NCBI GenBank assembly: GCA_022749655.1
Contig: CP094243.1
Span: 2,232,001-2,296,000, forward strand
DNA from: Xanthomonas phaseoli pv. phaseoli
GTDB lineage: Bacteria > Pseudomonadota > Gammaproteobacteria > Xanthomonadales > Xanthomonadaceae
DNA length: 64,000 nucleotides
Reading direction: 5' to 3'
The translations under genes were made by a program, and so were the position numbers. This document shows, one piece after another, positions 9,830 to 20,541 of this stretch. The notes under the pieces were generated by a model. The model did no database searches, was not told where the DNA came from, and worked only from the letters and a program-made list of their open reading frames with translations. Each line of letters begins with the position of its first letter. The stretch's first letter is position 1.

Positions 9830-10738
9830 TCAGCCGTCCTGGCGCAGCCACTCCAGCCGGGTCGAGGCGCCGGGCTCGCCGAGATGCTGCTTGAGCACCG
9901 GCAACGCTGGCGCCAGCAGCTGGTCGAACTGCCAGGGCGCGTTGACGATCAACAGCCCGCTGCCGGTCAGGCGCAGCGGCGAGTCGTCCGGGCGCACCTG
10001 CAGCTCGGCGACCAGCACCGACTTGGCCGGCAGCGCGGCGGCCTTGCGCATGAACGGCTGCAGGCTGCGGCGCAGCTTGATCGGGTACCACACCATGCAG
10101 ATCGCCTGCGGCCAGCGCGCCAGCGCCTCGCGCACGCTGTGGATGATCTGCGGGTATTCGGCGTCCTGCGCTTCGTAGGGCGGGTCGATCAGCACCAGCC
10201 CGCGGCCGATCTTGGTGTTGCCAGCCCGCGGCGGCAGGAAGGCGCGGATCGCCGCATAGCCGTCGCCGGCGTGCACGCGTACCCGGCTGTCCCTGGCGAA
10301 CAGGGCCTTGAGCGCCTCGGCTTCGTCGGGCTGCAGTTCGCAGAAGGCCATGCGGTCCTGCTCGCGCAGTGCTTGCGCAGCCAGCAGCGGCGAACCGGGG
10401 TAGTAATTGAGCTGGATGCCGGCGGTCGGGCGGGTGGGCTTCTGGCCGGGCATGGCCGGGCGGGCAACGGATTGGTTGTCGGCCTGCACCGCGCGCAGAT
10501 AGCGCTCGACCACCTCGGGCAAGCTGGCCTCTGCCATCAGCCGCATCACGCCGGCATCGGCCTCGTTGGTCTTGCGGCTCTCTTCGCTCCCGAGTTGGTA
10601 GCGGCCGCGCCCGGCGTGCGTGTCGAGCACGAAGAACGGAGTGTCCTTGCGCTTGAGGGTGTCGATCAGGGCAAGCAGGGCGATGTGCTTGAGCACGTCG
10701 GCATGGTTGCCGGCATGGAAGGCGTGGCGATAGTTCAT
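9830..10738 (-). CDS. rlmJ: 23S rRNA (adenine(2030)-N6)-methyltransferase RlmJ
   Basis: Methylates A2030 of 23S rRNA. From the ATG at 10738 the protein has 302 residues. It begins MNYRHAFHAGNHADVLKH, the family hallmark, continues with the SAM-binding DTHAGRGRY, and has the N6-adenine methylase motif DPPYE (LVLIDPPYEAQ). Length and frame are normal. It diverges from creB across a gap of about 190 bp. Confidence 0.94.
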   Translation of the reverse strand: MNYRHAFHAGNHADVLKHIALLALIDTLKRKDTPFFVLDTHAGRGRYQLGSEESRKTNEADAGVMRLMAEASLPEVVERYLRAVQADNQSVARPAMPGQKPTRPTAGIQLNYYPGSPLLAAQALREQDRMAFCELQPDEAEALKALFARDSRVRVHAGDGYAAIRAFLPPRAGNTKIGRGLVLIDPPYEAQDAEYPQIIHSVREALARWPQAICMVWYPIKLRRSLQPFMRKAAALPAKSVLVAELQVRPDDSPLRLTGSGLLIVNAPWQFDQLLAPALPVLKQHLGEPGASTRLEWLRQDG

Positions 10739-10930
10739 CGCGGCAGTGTAGAGGCTGCGGCGCGATTTGTTGCCGCCCATTGCGGCCGACGCGGTGCAAG
10801 CGCGGTGTGGCGACCTCCAGAGGCTGCGCGATGCCGCAAGCAGCATGGGGATATGCGTCCTGTCCTGCCACGCCATGCGTGGACCGCCTCCACCTGTAGG
10901 CCGTGCCCGCGTGCCGGTATGCTGCGCGGC

Positions 10931-11623
10931 ATGTCCGAGTCTGCCGCCCGTGTGCTCGTCGTCGAAGACGAAGCCGCCATTGCCGATACCGTGCTCTATG
11001 CGCTGCGCAGCGAGGGCTATGCGCCCGAGCATTGCCTGCTGGGCCGCGATGCGCTGACGCGCCTGCGCGCCGATCCGGCCGATGTGGTGGTCCTCGACGT
11101 GGGCCTGCCGGACATCAACGGGTTCGAGGTGTGCCGCACATTGCGCAGTTTCAGCGAGGTGCCGGTGATCTTCCTGACCGCGCGCAACGACGAGATCGAC
11201 CGCGTGCTCGGCCTGGAGCTGGGCGCCGACGATTACATGGCCAAGCCGTTCTCGCCGCGCGAGCTGGTGGCGCGCGTGCGTGCGCGCCTGCGCCGACGCC
11301 ATGCCGGCGCGGCGGCCGAATCGGGCTGGCAGCCGCACGGCGCGTTTGCGATCGACCGCGAGGGCAGCCGCATCCGCTACGGCCAGACCCTGCTGCCGCT
11401 GACGCGCTACGAATACGCGCTGCTGGCAGCGTTGCTGCAGCGCCCCGGTGCGATCCTGAGCCGTGCGCAGCTGATGGACCGTGGCTGGGATGCCAGCGCC
11501 GACAGTGCGGACCGCACCGTCGACACCCACATCAAGACGCTGCGCGGCAAGCTGCGCCTGGCCGGCGTGCCGGCCGACCCGATCCGCACCCACCGTGGCC
11601 TTGGCTACGCGCTGGAAGTGTAG
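10931..11623 (+). CDS. creB: Two-component response regulator CreB
   Basis: OmpR-type regulator of 230 residues from the ATG at 10931. The receiver domain has the phosphoacceptor Asp in VVLDVGLPD and Lys in YMAKPFSPREL. The C-terminal winged helix contains VDTHIKTLRGKLR and HRGLGYALEV. creC follows 48 bp later and creD lies further downstream, which identifies the pair as CreBC (BlrAB in Aeromonas and Stenotrophomonas). That system answers cell-wall stress and minimal medium. A cre-tag-like site precedes creD. Confidence 0.9.
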   Translation: MSESAARVLVVEDEAAIADTVLYALRSEGYAPEHCLLGRDALTRLRADPADVVVLDVGLPDINGFEVCRTLRSFSEVPVIFLTARNDEIDRVLGLELGADDYMAKPFSPRELVARVRARLRRRHAGAAAESGWQPHGAFAIDREGSRIRYGQTLLPLTRYEYALLAALLQRPGAILSRAQLMDRGWDASADSADRTVDTHIKTLRGKLRLAGVPADPIRTHRGLGYALEV

Positions 11624-11671
11624 GCATGCGCCGGCACGCATGTTGCGACCTGAGCGAGGCTGCGCGCTGAC

Positions 11672-13119
11672 ATGCGGCTCGGTCTCAAGCTGTTTCTGGG
11701 TTTCTTCCTGATCGTGGGCCTGGCCGCGTTCTTCGTGATGCGGGTGTTCGTCAACGAGGTCAAGCCGGGCGTGCGCCAGGCGATGGAATCCACGCTGGTG
11801 GATGCGGCCAATGTGCTGGCGGAAATCGCCGGCAGCGAACTGGCCGCCGGCACGCTTGCCGATGGCAGTTTCGCGCGCAACGTGGCCAGGGCGCAGCAGC
11901 GCGATCCCAAGGCATGGGTATGGCGCTTTCGCAAGAACACGGTGGATTACCGCGTGACCGTCACCGATGCGCGCGGCGTGGTGGTGTTCGATTCGCTGGG
12001 CCGCGCGTGGGCCGCGACAACTCGCGCTGGAACGATGTCTACCGCACCTTGCGCGGCGAATACGGCGCGCGTTCCAGCCCGGAGATCGATGGCGACCCCA
12101 CCGCCACGGTGATGCATGTGGCCGCGCCGATCTATGCACCGGACGACCGCGGCAAACTGATCGGCGTGCTGACCCTGGCGCAGCCCAATCGCAGCATCGA
12201 CCCGTTCATCGAAGCCAGCCAGCGCAACATCCTGCAGCGCGGCGCCTGGTTGATCGGCATTTCCGCGTTGATCGGCATCTTGATGACCTGGTGGTTGATG
12301 CGCGGCATCGGCCGGCTCAATCGCTATGCGCAGGCGGTGAGCGCCGGCATCCCGGTACCGCCACCCAAACCGCGTGGCGATGAAATCGGCGATCTGGGCC
12401 AGGCGCTGGAGAGCATGCGCCGCAAGCTGGAAGGCACGGCGTACGTGGAGCAGTACGTGCAGTCGCTGACGCACGAGATGAAAAGCCCGCTGGCGGCGAT
12501 TCGCGGTGCTTCGGAGCTGTTGACCGAGCCACTGCCGGAAGCCGACCGCCAGCATTTCGTTGCCACCATCCGCGCGCAGGAACACCGGCTCACCGAAACC
12601 ATCGACAAGCTGCTGGCACTGGCCGAAGTGGAGCAGCACGGCTGGCTGCAGAAGCGCGAGCGCATCGGTATCGATGGGCTGCTGCAGGCTGCGGCGGACG
12701 CGGTGGCGCTGCGCGCGGCGGCCGCTGGCGTCACCGTGCAAGTGGATGCAGGGGCCGGGGCGCCAGGCGATCACCACGTACTGGGCGATGGTTTTCTGCT
12801 GAGACAGGCACTGATCAATCTGCTCGAAAACGCCATCGCGTTTTCGAAGCAAGACAGCCATGTGCGCCTGCATGCGCGGCTGCACGATGGGCGCTGGGAG
12901 TTGGTGGTCGAAGACCGTGGCAGCGGCGTGCCCGATTACGCGCTCGAGCGCGTCTTCGAGCGGTTCTATTCGTTGGCACGTCCGCAGACCGGCCAGCGCA
13001 GTTCCGGGCTTGGCTTGCCGTTCGTGCGCGAGGTTGCGCGCCTGCATGGCGGGGACGTGATGCTGGGCAATCGCCACGGTGGCGGTGCGCGTGCGGTGTT
13101 GCGCCTGCCGATCGGTTGA
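11672..13119 (+). CDS. creC: Sensor histidine kinase CreC (one frameshift as sequenced)
   Basis: Membrane sensor kinase paired with CreB. It has an N-terminal membrane segment (residues 5-24), a periplasmic region, a second membrane segment (AWLIGISALIGILMTWWLM), a HAMP-like linker, the H-box SLTHEMKSPLAAIRG, the N-box LINLLENAIAF, and ATP-lid boxes EDRGSGVPD and SSGLGLPFV. The frame breaks at about 12005, where FDSLGR should run into (D)VGRDNSRWNDVYRTL; one base seems to be missing. Adding it gives about 482 residues, a normal length for CreC. Probably a sequencing error. Confidence 0.88.
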
Positions 13120-13313
13120 GTCGCTGCAGGCAGTTGTCGCGGTGGGCCGGCGCCGGTGGCAGCTGTGCGTTCAAGGCGACGGCATGCGCCAGAGCACATG
13201 CCGCGCCTGCGTCGATCAGCCGTACGGCGCGTGGCCGTGCTGAACCAGTTCGCCCGCCATCCCTCGCAGCTCTGTGAAGCTGCGCTGGAAGCAGTGGTGA
13301 TGTTCGTGCCGTG

Positions 13314-14125
13314 CTAGTACGCCACGTCGGCGACGATCACATCCTTGGCGACCACCGACCAGGACAGTTTGCCGAAGCCCTTGTTGCCCCATGCGGTGCC
13401 CCAGCTGTTTTCCACGATCAGTCCTTCGCTGTCGTAACCCAGCGCGATGACCGCATGCCCGCCCAGGATCGGCGTTGTGATGTCGTAATCGACCTGATTC
13501 CTGGCTGTCAGGTCTTCAAAGCCCTGGCGCACGTAGAAGCCGATCGCCACCGGTGTGGAAGAGGCAAGGGCGAGCTTGATCTGTTGGATCAGGGCGCTTC
13601 CCCATTCCCCCTGCCCGAATACAGCACGGTGTAGTGGCGATACGGCGTCGGGTTCTTCGCAGCGTTGGCCTTGTCGGCGGCAGTGGGTTGGTGTTTCCAG
13701 TCGTAGTTGCCCCACGAATAGTGCTGCTCGGTGTCGATGCCCTGCGCAAGCGCGATCTGCAGCGGCGCTTCCAGGGTGGAGCCTTCGTCCACGCCGCCGT
13801 TGACCTGGCTGTACAGGTACATCGGGGCAAAGCGCGTCTGGGCCTGTTTGTTGGCATTGGCATACCAACCGGTCAGGGTATGAGCGGTCGCCCATGACGC
13901 GCAGGCATCGACCTGCCCTTGGTCGCCCGGCGTGATCGCCCATGCAGTCAGGTCGACACTGGCAGGCAGCGGTGTGCTCACGCTCTCGGTACCGAACAGC
14001 GGAGTGACAGGCTGCATCAACGACGAAGGCTTCAGGCCCATGCCGTGCACTGCCGCCTGCGCGGTGGCAGCGGTCAGGCTCAGGGCGGCGAGCAGGCAAA
14101 GGGCGAGCGAACGGTGCGAGTTCAT
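13314..14125 (-). CDS. Secreted papain-family (C1) cysteine peptidase (one frameshift as sequenced)
   Basis: Exported protease. A signal peptide starts at 14125 (MNSHRSLALCLLAALSLTAA). The mature enzyme has the papain signature: oxyanion Gln and catalytic Cys in DQGQVDACASWA, His in LGGHAVIALGYD and Asn in ENSWGTAWGNKGFG. The frame breaks in a C5 run at 13607-13611. One more base joins TVLYSGRG to EWGSALIQQIK and restores about 270 residues. It sits between creC and creD on the opposite strand, which interrupts the usual cre order. No long propeptide is evident: about 40 residues separate the signal peptide from the mature-like region. Confidence 0.85.
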
Positions 14126-14546
14126 GGAAGACGGCTCCAGGTTGAGGGATGAATGCAGTCGTGCGCAGTTGCCGAATCACTGCCGAGTGGGCGTGCGGCC
14201 GTGGCAGCGCTGATGCAGCGCATGCGGCTCAGGACCGCATCGAACAACAGCGAACTGGAAGCCGCGACCAAACAAGAACGAGGGATTTGAGGCTGCGCAC
14301 CTGCCCGTGCATCGTTACGCGTGAAGGCGAGGCGTGCGGCGGCAAGGCGAAGTGCTGCCGATCAAACAGAAGCCTGTGTTGGGTACGGGTGGCACTTTGC
14401 CGCGGTGAAAACCGTATTTCGTCAATGCGTCACAGTGCCGGTCGCCAACTGTCCGGGGCGCCCACTTCACATTCGCTTCAAATTCGCCTCAAACCGCCAA
14501 CACCGGCGTCGCGCACCCTGGCCGCCTCCCAAGCTGAGGACGGCTG
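14126..14546. other. Promoter region between the C1 peptidase and creD
   Basis: No gene seen. It serves two divergent genes and contains a cre-tag-like element at 14466-14481. Confidence 0.55.
14466..14481 (+). promoter_or_regulatory. cre/blr-tag-like CreB operator upstream of creD
   Basis: TTCAC-N6-TTCAA, one mismatch from the known CreB recognition element TTCAC-N6-TTCAC. It lies 66 bp upstream of the creD ATG. The match, its position and the creBC genes nearby support it. Confidence 0.6.
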
Positions 14547-15866
14547 ATGAAATCCCTGAAACTGTTGTTGCGGTTCGCCACCATCGGCGGGCTGATCCTG
14601 CTGTTGTTGGTTCCGCTGCTGCTGATCCGTGGCGCGGTGCAGGACCGCGCGCGCTATCGCGACGAGGCGGTGGAGCGAGTGGCGCAAAGCAAGGCCGGCG
14701 AGCAGCAGTTCATCGCGCCGGTGCGGGTGCTGCCGTATACCGAAGACGTGCAGGTCACCGAGCCGGACGAGCAGGGCAACCAGCGCAAGGTTTGGCGCAA
14801 GCGCGAAGGTACGCTGCTGCAAACGCCGCGTCGCCTGAAACTCGGCGGCGAAATGCTGCCCTCGGTGCGCGAGGTGGGCTTGTACCGCGTGCAGGTGTAT
14901 TCCTGGAAGGCCACCTTGCATGCCGAATACGACCCCTTCGACTATGCGGCTGCGCCGACCCGTGTGTATGGCCAGCCGTATCTGGCAATCGGGATTTCCG
15001 ACGTGCGTGGGTTGGTCGGCACGCCGCGCCTGCAGGTCGATGGCCGCACGCTGGCGCTGGAGAGCGGCGCAGGCGCACTGGCCGACCGTTCGGCGGGCAT
15101 CCATGCCCAACTGGGTCCGCTGGCCGACCCGCTCGCCGGCCGGCTGCAGGACGGCAACGTGGTGGACATGCAGTTCGTGCTGGACGGCACGCGCCGGCTG
15201 GCCATCGCGCCGATCGCCGACAACAACGACATCGCCCTGCGCTCGGACTGGCAGCACCCGTCCTTCGGTGGCCGCTTCCTGCCGAATGCGCCGAGCATCG
15301 GGCCGAAGGGCTTCGATGCGAGCTGGTCGCTGTCGTCGCTGGCCACCGGTGCGCAGACGCAGTTGCAGTCCAGCCATGCGGCGCTGGATATGCTGGAAGT
15401 GCGCCTGGTCGATCCGGTGGACGTGTATACCCAGGCCGACCGCGCCAGCAAGTACGGCATCCTGTTCGTGGTGCTGACCTTCGTGGCCTTCGTGCTGTTC
15501 GAACTGATCAAGCGCTTGCCCATCCATCCGTTGCAATACCTGCTGGTGGGCCTGGCGCTGGCGATCTTCTTCCTGCTGCTGCTCAGCCTTTCCGAACACA
15601 TCGCGTTCTGGCAGGCCTACCTGGTGTCGGCGGCGGCGTGTATCGGCCTGCAGTTCTTCTACCTGTCCGGCGTGTTGCGCAGTTGGGTCCGTGCGGCTGG
15701 TTTCTCGGTGATGCTCACCGCCTTGTATGCGGTGCTCTACAGCCTGTTGATCTCCGAGGACAACGCGCTGCTGATGGGGTCGTTGCTGCTGTTCGGCATC
15801 CTGGCCAGCATCATGTGGGTCACCCGCAAGCTCGATTGGTACGAGCTTGGCAACAGCCTGCGGTGA
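14547..15866 (+). CDS. creD: Inner membrane protein CreD
   Basis: Member of the CreD family, the main output gene of CreBC, with 439 residues. It has an N-terminal membrane anchor (TIGGLILLLLVPLLLIRGAVQ with flanking basic residues), a large periplasmic domain of about 280 residues, and a C-terminal cluster of about five or six membrane helices beginning YGILFVVLTFVAFVLFELIK. The family signature RYRDEAVERVAQS follows the anchor. In relatives, loss or overproduction affects beta-lactam response and envelope integrity. The frame is intact, and a cre tag lies 66 bp upstream. Confidence 0.92.
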   Translation: MKSLKLLLRFATIGGLILLLLVPLLLIRGAVQDRARYRDEAVERVAQSKAGEQQFIAPVRVLPYTEDVQVTEPDEQGNQRKVWRKREGTLLQTPRRLKLGGEMLPSVREVGLYRVQVYSWKATLHAEYDPFDYAAAPTRVYGQPYLAIGISDVRGLVGTPRLQVDGRTLALESGAGALADRSAGIHAQLGPLADPLAGRLQDGNVVDMQFVLDGTRRLAIAPIADNNDIALRSDWQHPSFGGRFLPNAPSIGPKGFDASWSLSSLATGAQTQLQSSHAALDMLEVRLVDPVDVYTQADRASKYGILFVVLTFVAFVLFELIKRLPIHPLQYLLVGLALAIFFLLLLSLSEHIAFWQAYLVSAAACIGLQFFYLSGVLRSWVRAAGFSVMLTALYAVLYSLLISEDNALLMGSLLLFGILASIMWVTRKLDWYELGNSLR

Positions 15867-15873
15867 GGCCGGC

Positions 15874-16296
15874 ATGCTGGCGCAGGCACGATTGCACCGG
15901 CGCGCGCAGCGTTTGCTGCCCGCCGGCATCGAGACGGTGGCGCTGCTTCCCGCAGCGTTGCCGGGCTCTTGGGAAAGTTCGGCGCTGTCGGCCCTGCCAC
16001 TGAACCGCGACAGGCGCCGCGGGGTGGTGGGCCTGCAGCTGCACGCACGCACCGCGCAGCAATTGCGCATGGGCGGGCATGCGTTCTTGCAGGCGGCAGC
16101 GCAGCAGCACCCCCGCGCCGGCAACCCACGGACACGCAGCTATGGACCGTGGCAACGGCTGGGCAATGGCAGCTACTGGGCACGCAGCACCGATGCGCTG
16201 CTCGGGGTACTGCTGGCCACCGACGAAGCGGCGGTGTGGTTGCTGTGGCAACAGCCGCAGACCCGCGTTTGGAACCACGGTCATTGGCTGCGTTGA
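15874..16296 (+). CDS. Hypothetical protein downstream of creD
   Basis: About 140 residues from the ATG at 15874, eight bases after the creD stop, so it is probably co-transcribed. It is Ala/Arg/Leu rich, with Trp-containing segments near the end (WQRLGNGSYWARS, WLLWQQPQTRVWNHGHW). There is no signal peptide or clear domain. I do not recognise it. Codon use looks like its neighbours, but with little else to support it the call is moderate. Confidence 0.5.
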   Translation: MLAQARLHRRAQRLLPAGIETVALLPAALPGSWESSALSALPLNRDRRRGVVGLQLHARTAQQLRMGGHAFLQAAAQQHPRAGNPRTRSYGPWQRLGNGSYWARSTDALLGVLLATDEAAVWLLWQQPQTRVWNHGHWLR

Positions 16297-16331
16297 AGCA
16301 TGGCATTGCGGCCACGCCTGGCTGGCTTACC

Positions 16332-16943
16332 ATGGCCGGCATGACTGGCTCCTCGTTGATGGTGGAAACGGTGCGCGGCGCGCAGGTGCTGCCGCATCTG
16401 GATGCGGTGGCGCAGCTGCGCATCAGCGTGTTCGGCGCCTGGCCGTATCTGTACCAAGGCGATGCCGCGTACGAGCGCGACTATCTGGCGGCCTATGCGG
16501 CATCGCCAGACAGCGTCTTCGTGCTGGCGCGCGATGCCGATGCGGTGATCGGTGCATCGACCGGCTTGCCGCTGCTCGACGACAGCGACGCGTTCCACGC
16601 ACCGTTCCGTGCGGCAGGCATCGATCCGGCCGGCGTGTTCTATTTCGGCGAATCGGTGCTGCTGCCGGCGTATCGCGGGCAGGGGATCGGCCATGCATTT
16701 TTCGACCGGCGCGAAGCGCATGCACGTGCGCTGGGCCGCTTTGCATTGACCGCGTTCTGCTCGGTGGAACGGGCGCCCGACGACCCGCGCCAACCAGCCG
16801 ATTACCGCCCCAACGATGCGTTCTGGCGCAAGCGCGGTTACGCCCCGCAGCCGGGCATGCGGGTGCACCTGCACTGGGCGGAGTTGCAACATGGCGAGAT
16901 CGACCACAGCTTGTCTGTGTGGACACGTGCGTTGCCGCAGTGA
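16332..16943 (+). CDS. GNAT-family N-acetyltransferase
   Basis: About 203 residues from the ATG at 16332; a second Met at 16341 is an alternative start. The GNAT core is visible: FGESVLLPAYRGQGIGHAFFDRREAHA contains the CoA-binding RGQGIG loop, and a later segment (YRPNDAFWRKRGYAPQPGM) has the typical C-terminal substrate region. The substrate is unknown. It lies 36 bp after the hypothetical gene and ends about 120 bp before the nitrilase gene. Confidence 0.8.
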   Translation: MAGMTGSSLMVETVRGAQVLPHLDAVAQLRISVFGAWPYLYQGDAAYERDYLAAYAASPDSVFVLARDADAVIGASTGLPLLDDSDAFHAPFRAAGIDPAGVFYFGESVLLPAYRGQGIGHAFFDRREAHARALGRFALTAFCSVERAPDDPRQPADYRPNDAFWRKRGYAPQPGMRVHLHWAELQHGEIDHSLSVWTRALPQ

Positions 16944-17064
16944 GCGGCTACCGCCCTACAGCGACCGACAAGCGTCGCCGGCGGTGTGCAAGGTCGCTGC
17001 ACGCTGCCTCGCCATGCGCTCTGATTGCTTCGCCGCGTCGATCCAACAACCCAAAGGCCACCAG

Positions 17065-17949
17065 ATGAAAATTGCCGTTGCCAAATACTCCATCGGCAAG
17101 CCTGTCGATTTCGCTGCGTTTGCGGCGCGCCAGTCGGCCCTGATCGCCGAAGCCGCCAACGCCGGTGCGCGGGTGGTGGTGCTGCCCGAATATCTGTCGC
17201 TGGAGCTGGGCGCAACGTTCGACACGCAGATTTCTGCCGGCCTGCCCGAATCGCTGGTGGCGATCCAGGCGCTGCGTGGGCCATGGCTGGAACTGTTTGC
17301 GCGGTTGGCGCGGGAACATCGGCTGCATCTGATTGCCGGCAGTTTCCTGCTCGATCTGGGCCACGGCCGCTACCGCAATCGCAGCGACTGGTTTACGCCG
17401 GAGGGCCTGCACGGCTGGCAGGACAAGCTGCAGCTCACCGGCTTCGAAAAGGCTACCGGGCTGATCGAGCCGGGCGACGAACTGAAGGTGTTCGAACTGG
17501 ACGGCATGCGCGCCGCGATTGCGATCTGCTACGACAGCGAGTTCCCGCTGCCGGTACGTGCGCAATACGAGGCCGGTGCGCGCTTGTTGATCGTGCCCAG
17601 CTGCACCGACACCGCTGCCGGCGCCATGCGCGTGCGCATCGGATGCCTGGCGCGCGCGCTGGAAAATCGCGTGTTCGTCGCGCAGTCGGTGACCGCAGGC
17701 CAAGCGCCGTGGAGCCCGGCGTTGGACATCAATACCGGCGAGGCGGCGGTGTTTGCGCCGATGGATGTCGGCTTCCCCGCCGATGGCGTGCTGGCGCAGA
17801 CCCAGGGCCAGGCCGTGTGGGCACTGGCCGAGTTGGACTTCGCCGCCTTCGAGGCCAGCCGCACGCAGGCGCAGGTGGCCAACGACCGCGATTGGCCGGG
17901 GCAGTTGGCGCCCGATGTGACGCGTGCCAAGCTGGCTGCGTTCGGTTGA
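17065..17949 (+). CDS. Carbon-nitrogen hydrolase (nitrilase superfamily)
   Basis: Amidase or nitrilase-like enzyme of 294 residues. The catalytic triad is complete: Glu in [10 protein letters not shown], Lys in [12 protein letters not shown], Cys in [11 protein letters not shown]. These enzymes cleave non-peptide C-N bonds; the substrate cannot be read from sequence. The start at 17065 gives the family N-terminus [11 protein letters not shown]. The DUF3616 gene follows after 19 bp and may share its transcript. Confidence 0.88.
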   Translation: MKIAVAKYSIGKPVDFAAFAARQSALIAEAANAGARVVVLPEYLSLELGATFDTQISAGLPESLVAIQALRGPWLELFARLAREHRLHLIAGSFLLDLGHGRYRNRSDWFTPEGLHGWQDKLQLTGFEKATGLIEPGDELKVFELDGMRAAIAICYDSEFPLPVRAQYEAGARLLIVPSCTDTAAGAMRVRIGCLARALENRVFVAQSVTAGQAPWSPALDINTGEAAVFAPMDVGFPADGVLAQTQGQAVWALAELDFAAFEASRTQAQVANDRDWPGQLAPDVTRAKLAAFG

Positions 17950-17968
17950 TCCCTTGCCGCAGGTGCCC

Positions 17969-19058
17969 ATGGCCAAGAAAACTTTGATTCCGCATAGCGT
18001 CCGGCTCGAGTTCGCGCCCGGTGCGCTGGTGCACAGCAATCTGTCCGGCGCCGCCTTCACCGACGATTGGCTGTGGGTGGCCGGCGACGAAGCCTGCGCG
18101 GTGGACCGGCTGCGCAAGCTCGACCCCGCACAGCGGCAGACGCTGCGCTTCGGCGAAGGGCAGAGCTTCCCACTGGCGGAGCTGCTGGATCTGCCGGGCG
18201 AAGACGGCGAGGAGGCCGACCTGGAAGGCATGGGGCTGTCGGACGGATTCTTGTGGGTCGTCGGCTCGCACGGCAGCAAACGCAAGAACGCCAAGCGCGG
18301 CCGCGACGACGCCGAAAACGCCAAACGCCTGACCAAGTTGAAGCTCGATGCCAATCGCCGCCTGCTGGCCTGCCTGCCGATCGAGTATGCGCAAGACGGT
18401 ACCCCGCAGCTGGTGCGCGAAGCGGCCGACGGCCGCCGGGCGCTGCGGCTCAAGGGCGATGCCAAGCACAACCAGCTCACCGACCTGCTTGCCGACGACC
18501 CGCATTTCGGTCCGTTCCTGAAGATTCCCGGCAAGGACAACGGCTTCGATATCGAAGGCATCGTGGTCGATGGCCAGCGTTTGCTGCTGGGCCTGCGCGG
18601 GCCGGTGCTGCGTGGCTGGACGGCATTGCTGGAGATCCAGGTGGAAGCCCACGGCGACCACCTGCGCCTGGCCCCGCTGGACGAAGACGGCACCCTGCTG
18701 CGCAAGCATTTTGCAGTTGGGTGGGCTGGGCATCCGCGACCTGCATTATTCCGCCGACGATCTATATCTGCTGGCCGGGCCGACGATGGTCTTGAACGGC
18801 GAAATCCGCCTGTTCAAATGGCCGGATGCGCGCAGCGTGCTGGCCGCCAACCGCGCACCGGTGCGCTTCCAGCACGACCTGCTGGAATCGGCAGTGCTGC
18901 CGCATGGCAAGGACTGCGACCGCGCCGAGGCCATCTGCAACCTGCCCAGGCAACTGGCGGGCAAGATTCCCACCTGGCTGGTGCTGTACGACGCGCCGGG
19001 CACGGCCCGCAGCGACGGCGAGTGCGTGGTGTACGGCGACCTGCTGCGCAACCGCTGA
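17969..19058 (+). CDS. DUF3616-family protein (one frameshift as sequenced)
   Basis: Resembles the DUF3616 family, predicted beta-propeller-like proteins of unknown function. The first part ([21 protein letters not shown]..., [20 protein letters not shown]) and the last part ([20 protein letters not shown]...) are in different frames. They meet at the T run 18709-18712. Either one base too many or two too few would explain it. Joined, the protein is about 362 residues. It lies between the nitrilase-family gene and gltX. It has no signal peptide. Confidence 0.72.
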
Positions 19059-19126
19059 GCCAGGGGCCGGGCAGGGCCACGCTGCGCAAGGTAAAATCGG
19101 GCGACTCCCGTTTTGCCGAGCGCTCC

Positions 19127-20528
19127 ATGACCTGCCGCACCCGTTTCGCTCCCAGCCCCACCGGTTACCTGCACATCGGCGGCGCCCGCACCGCCCTGTA
19201 TTGCTGGCTGGAGGCACGCCACCGCGGCGGGCAGTTCGTGCTGCGCATCGAAGACACCGACCGCGAGCGCAGCACGCAGGCGGCCATCGACGCCATCCTG
19301 GAAGCGATGGAATGGCTGGGCCTGGGTTACGACGAAGGTCCGATCTACCAGACCCAGCGCATTGCGCGCTATCAAGAGGTTGCCGAGCAGTTGCTCGCGC
19401 AGGGCAAGGCGTATTACGCCTACGAAACCCGCGAAGAACTCGACGCCATGCGCGAGGCCGCCATGGCCAGGCAGGAAAAGCCGCGCTACAACGGCGCCGC
19501 CCGCGAGCAGAACCTGCCGTATCGCGACGACCCCAATCGCGTCATCCGTTTCAAGAATCCCGTCGGCGGCACGGTGGTGTTCGACGACCTGATCAGGGCC
19601 GCATCGAGATCGCCAACAGCGAGCTCGACGACATGGTGATCTTCCGCCCGGACGGATTTCCCACCTACAACTTCGCAGTGGTGGTGGACGACTGGGACAT
19701 GGGCATCACCGAGGTCATCCGCGGCGACGACCACATCAACAACACTCCGCGCCAGATCAATATCTATGAGGCACTGGGCGCACCGGTACCCAAGTTCGCG
19801 CACATGCCGATGATCCTGGACGAGCAGGGCGCCAAGCTGTCCAAGCGCACCGGCGCGGCCGACGTCATGCAGTACAAGGACGCCGGCTATCTGCCGCATG
19901 CATTGATCAATTATCTGGCGCGCCTGGGCTGGTCGCATGGCGACCAGGAGCTGTTCACCCAGCAGGAATTGCTGGACCTGTTCGACGTCAAGGACGTCAA
20001 TTCCAAGGCCGCGCGCCTGGACATGGCCAAGCTCGGCTGGGTCAATCAGCATTATCTGAAGACCGACGACCCGGCCAGCATCGCCCCGCAGTTGGAGTAC
20101 CAGCTTGCCAAGCTCGGGGTGGACATCGCTGCCGGCCCGGCCGCCGCCGATGTGGTGGTGGCGTTGCGCGAGCGCGTGCAGACCTTGAAGGAAATGGCCG
20201 AAAAAGCCGTGGTCTGGTACCGGCCGCTGGAAACCTATGACGAAGCGGCGGTGATGAAACACCTCAAGCTGGGCGCCGAGGTGCCGCTGGGCAAGGCGCG
20301 CGAGTTGCTGGCTGCGGTGGAGACGTGGAGCGTGGAGAGCGTCTCGGCTGCGCTGCACGACGCTGCTGCCGCGTTGGAACTGGGCATGGGCAAGATCGCC
20401 CAGCCGCTGCGCGTGGCCATCACCGGCACCCAGGTCAGCCCGGACATTTCGCAAACGGTGTACCTGGCCGGACGCGAGGGTGCCTTGAAACGCATCGATG
20501 CGGCACTCATCAAGATTGAGCGGCCTGA
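19127..20528 (+). CDS. gltX: Glutamate--tRNA ligase GltX (two frameshifts as sequenced)
   Basis: Charges tRNA-Glu. Class I motifs are present: HIGH-like [15 protein letters not shown] at the N-terminus and KMSKS-like [10 protein letters not shown]. The frame breaks at 19594-19598, where DDLI should continue with [13 protein letters not shown] and one base is missing. It breaks again at about 20517, where IKIG-A-A-stop becomes IKIERPDAG and runs straight into zur. Restoring one base at each place gives 467 residues and a stop at 20526-20528, the usual family length. A single-copy essential gene cannot tolerate this, so both are almost certainly base-calling errors. Confidence 0.93.
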
Positions 20529-20541
20529 CGCCGGAGCCTGT

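Noticed and set aside
9360..10930. Possible extra genes in the frames around rlmJ
   Set aside because: The alternative frames are low-complexity and disagree with the intact rlmJ frame.
13314..15866. Reading creC, the peptidase and creD as one operon
   Set aside because: The peptidase gene is on the opposite strand, and creD has its own promoter region with a cre tag.
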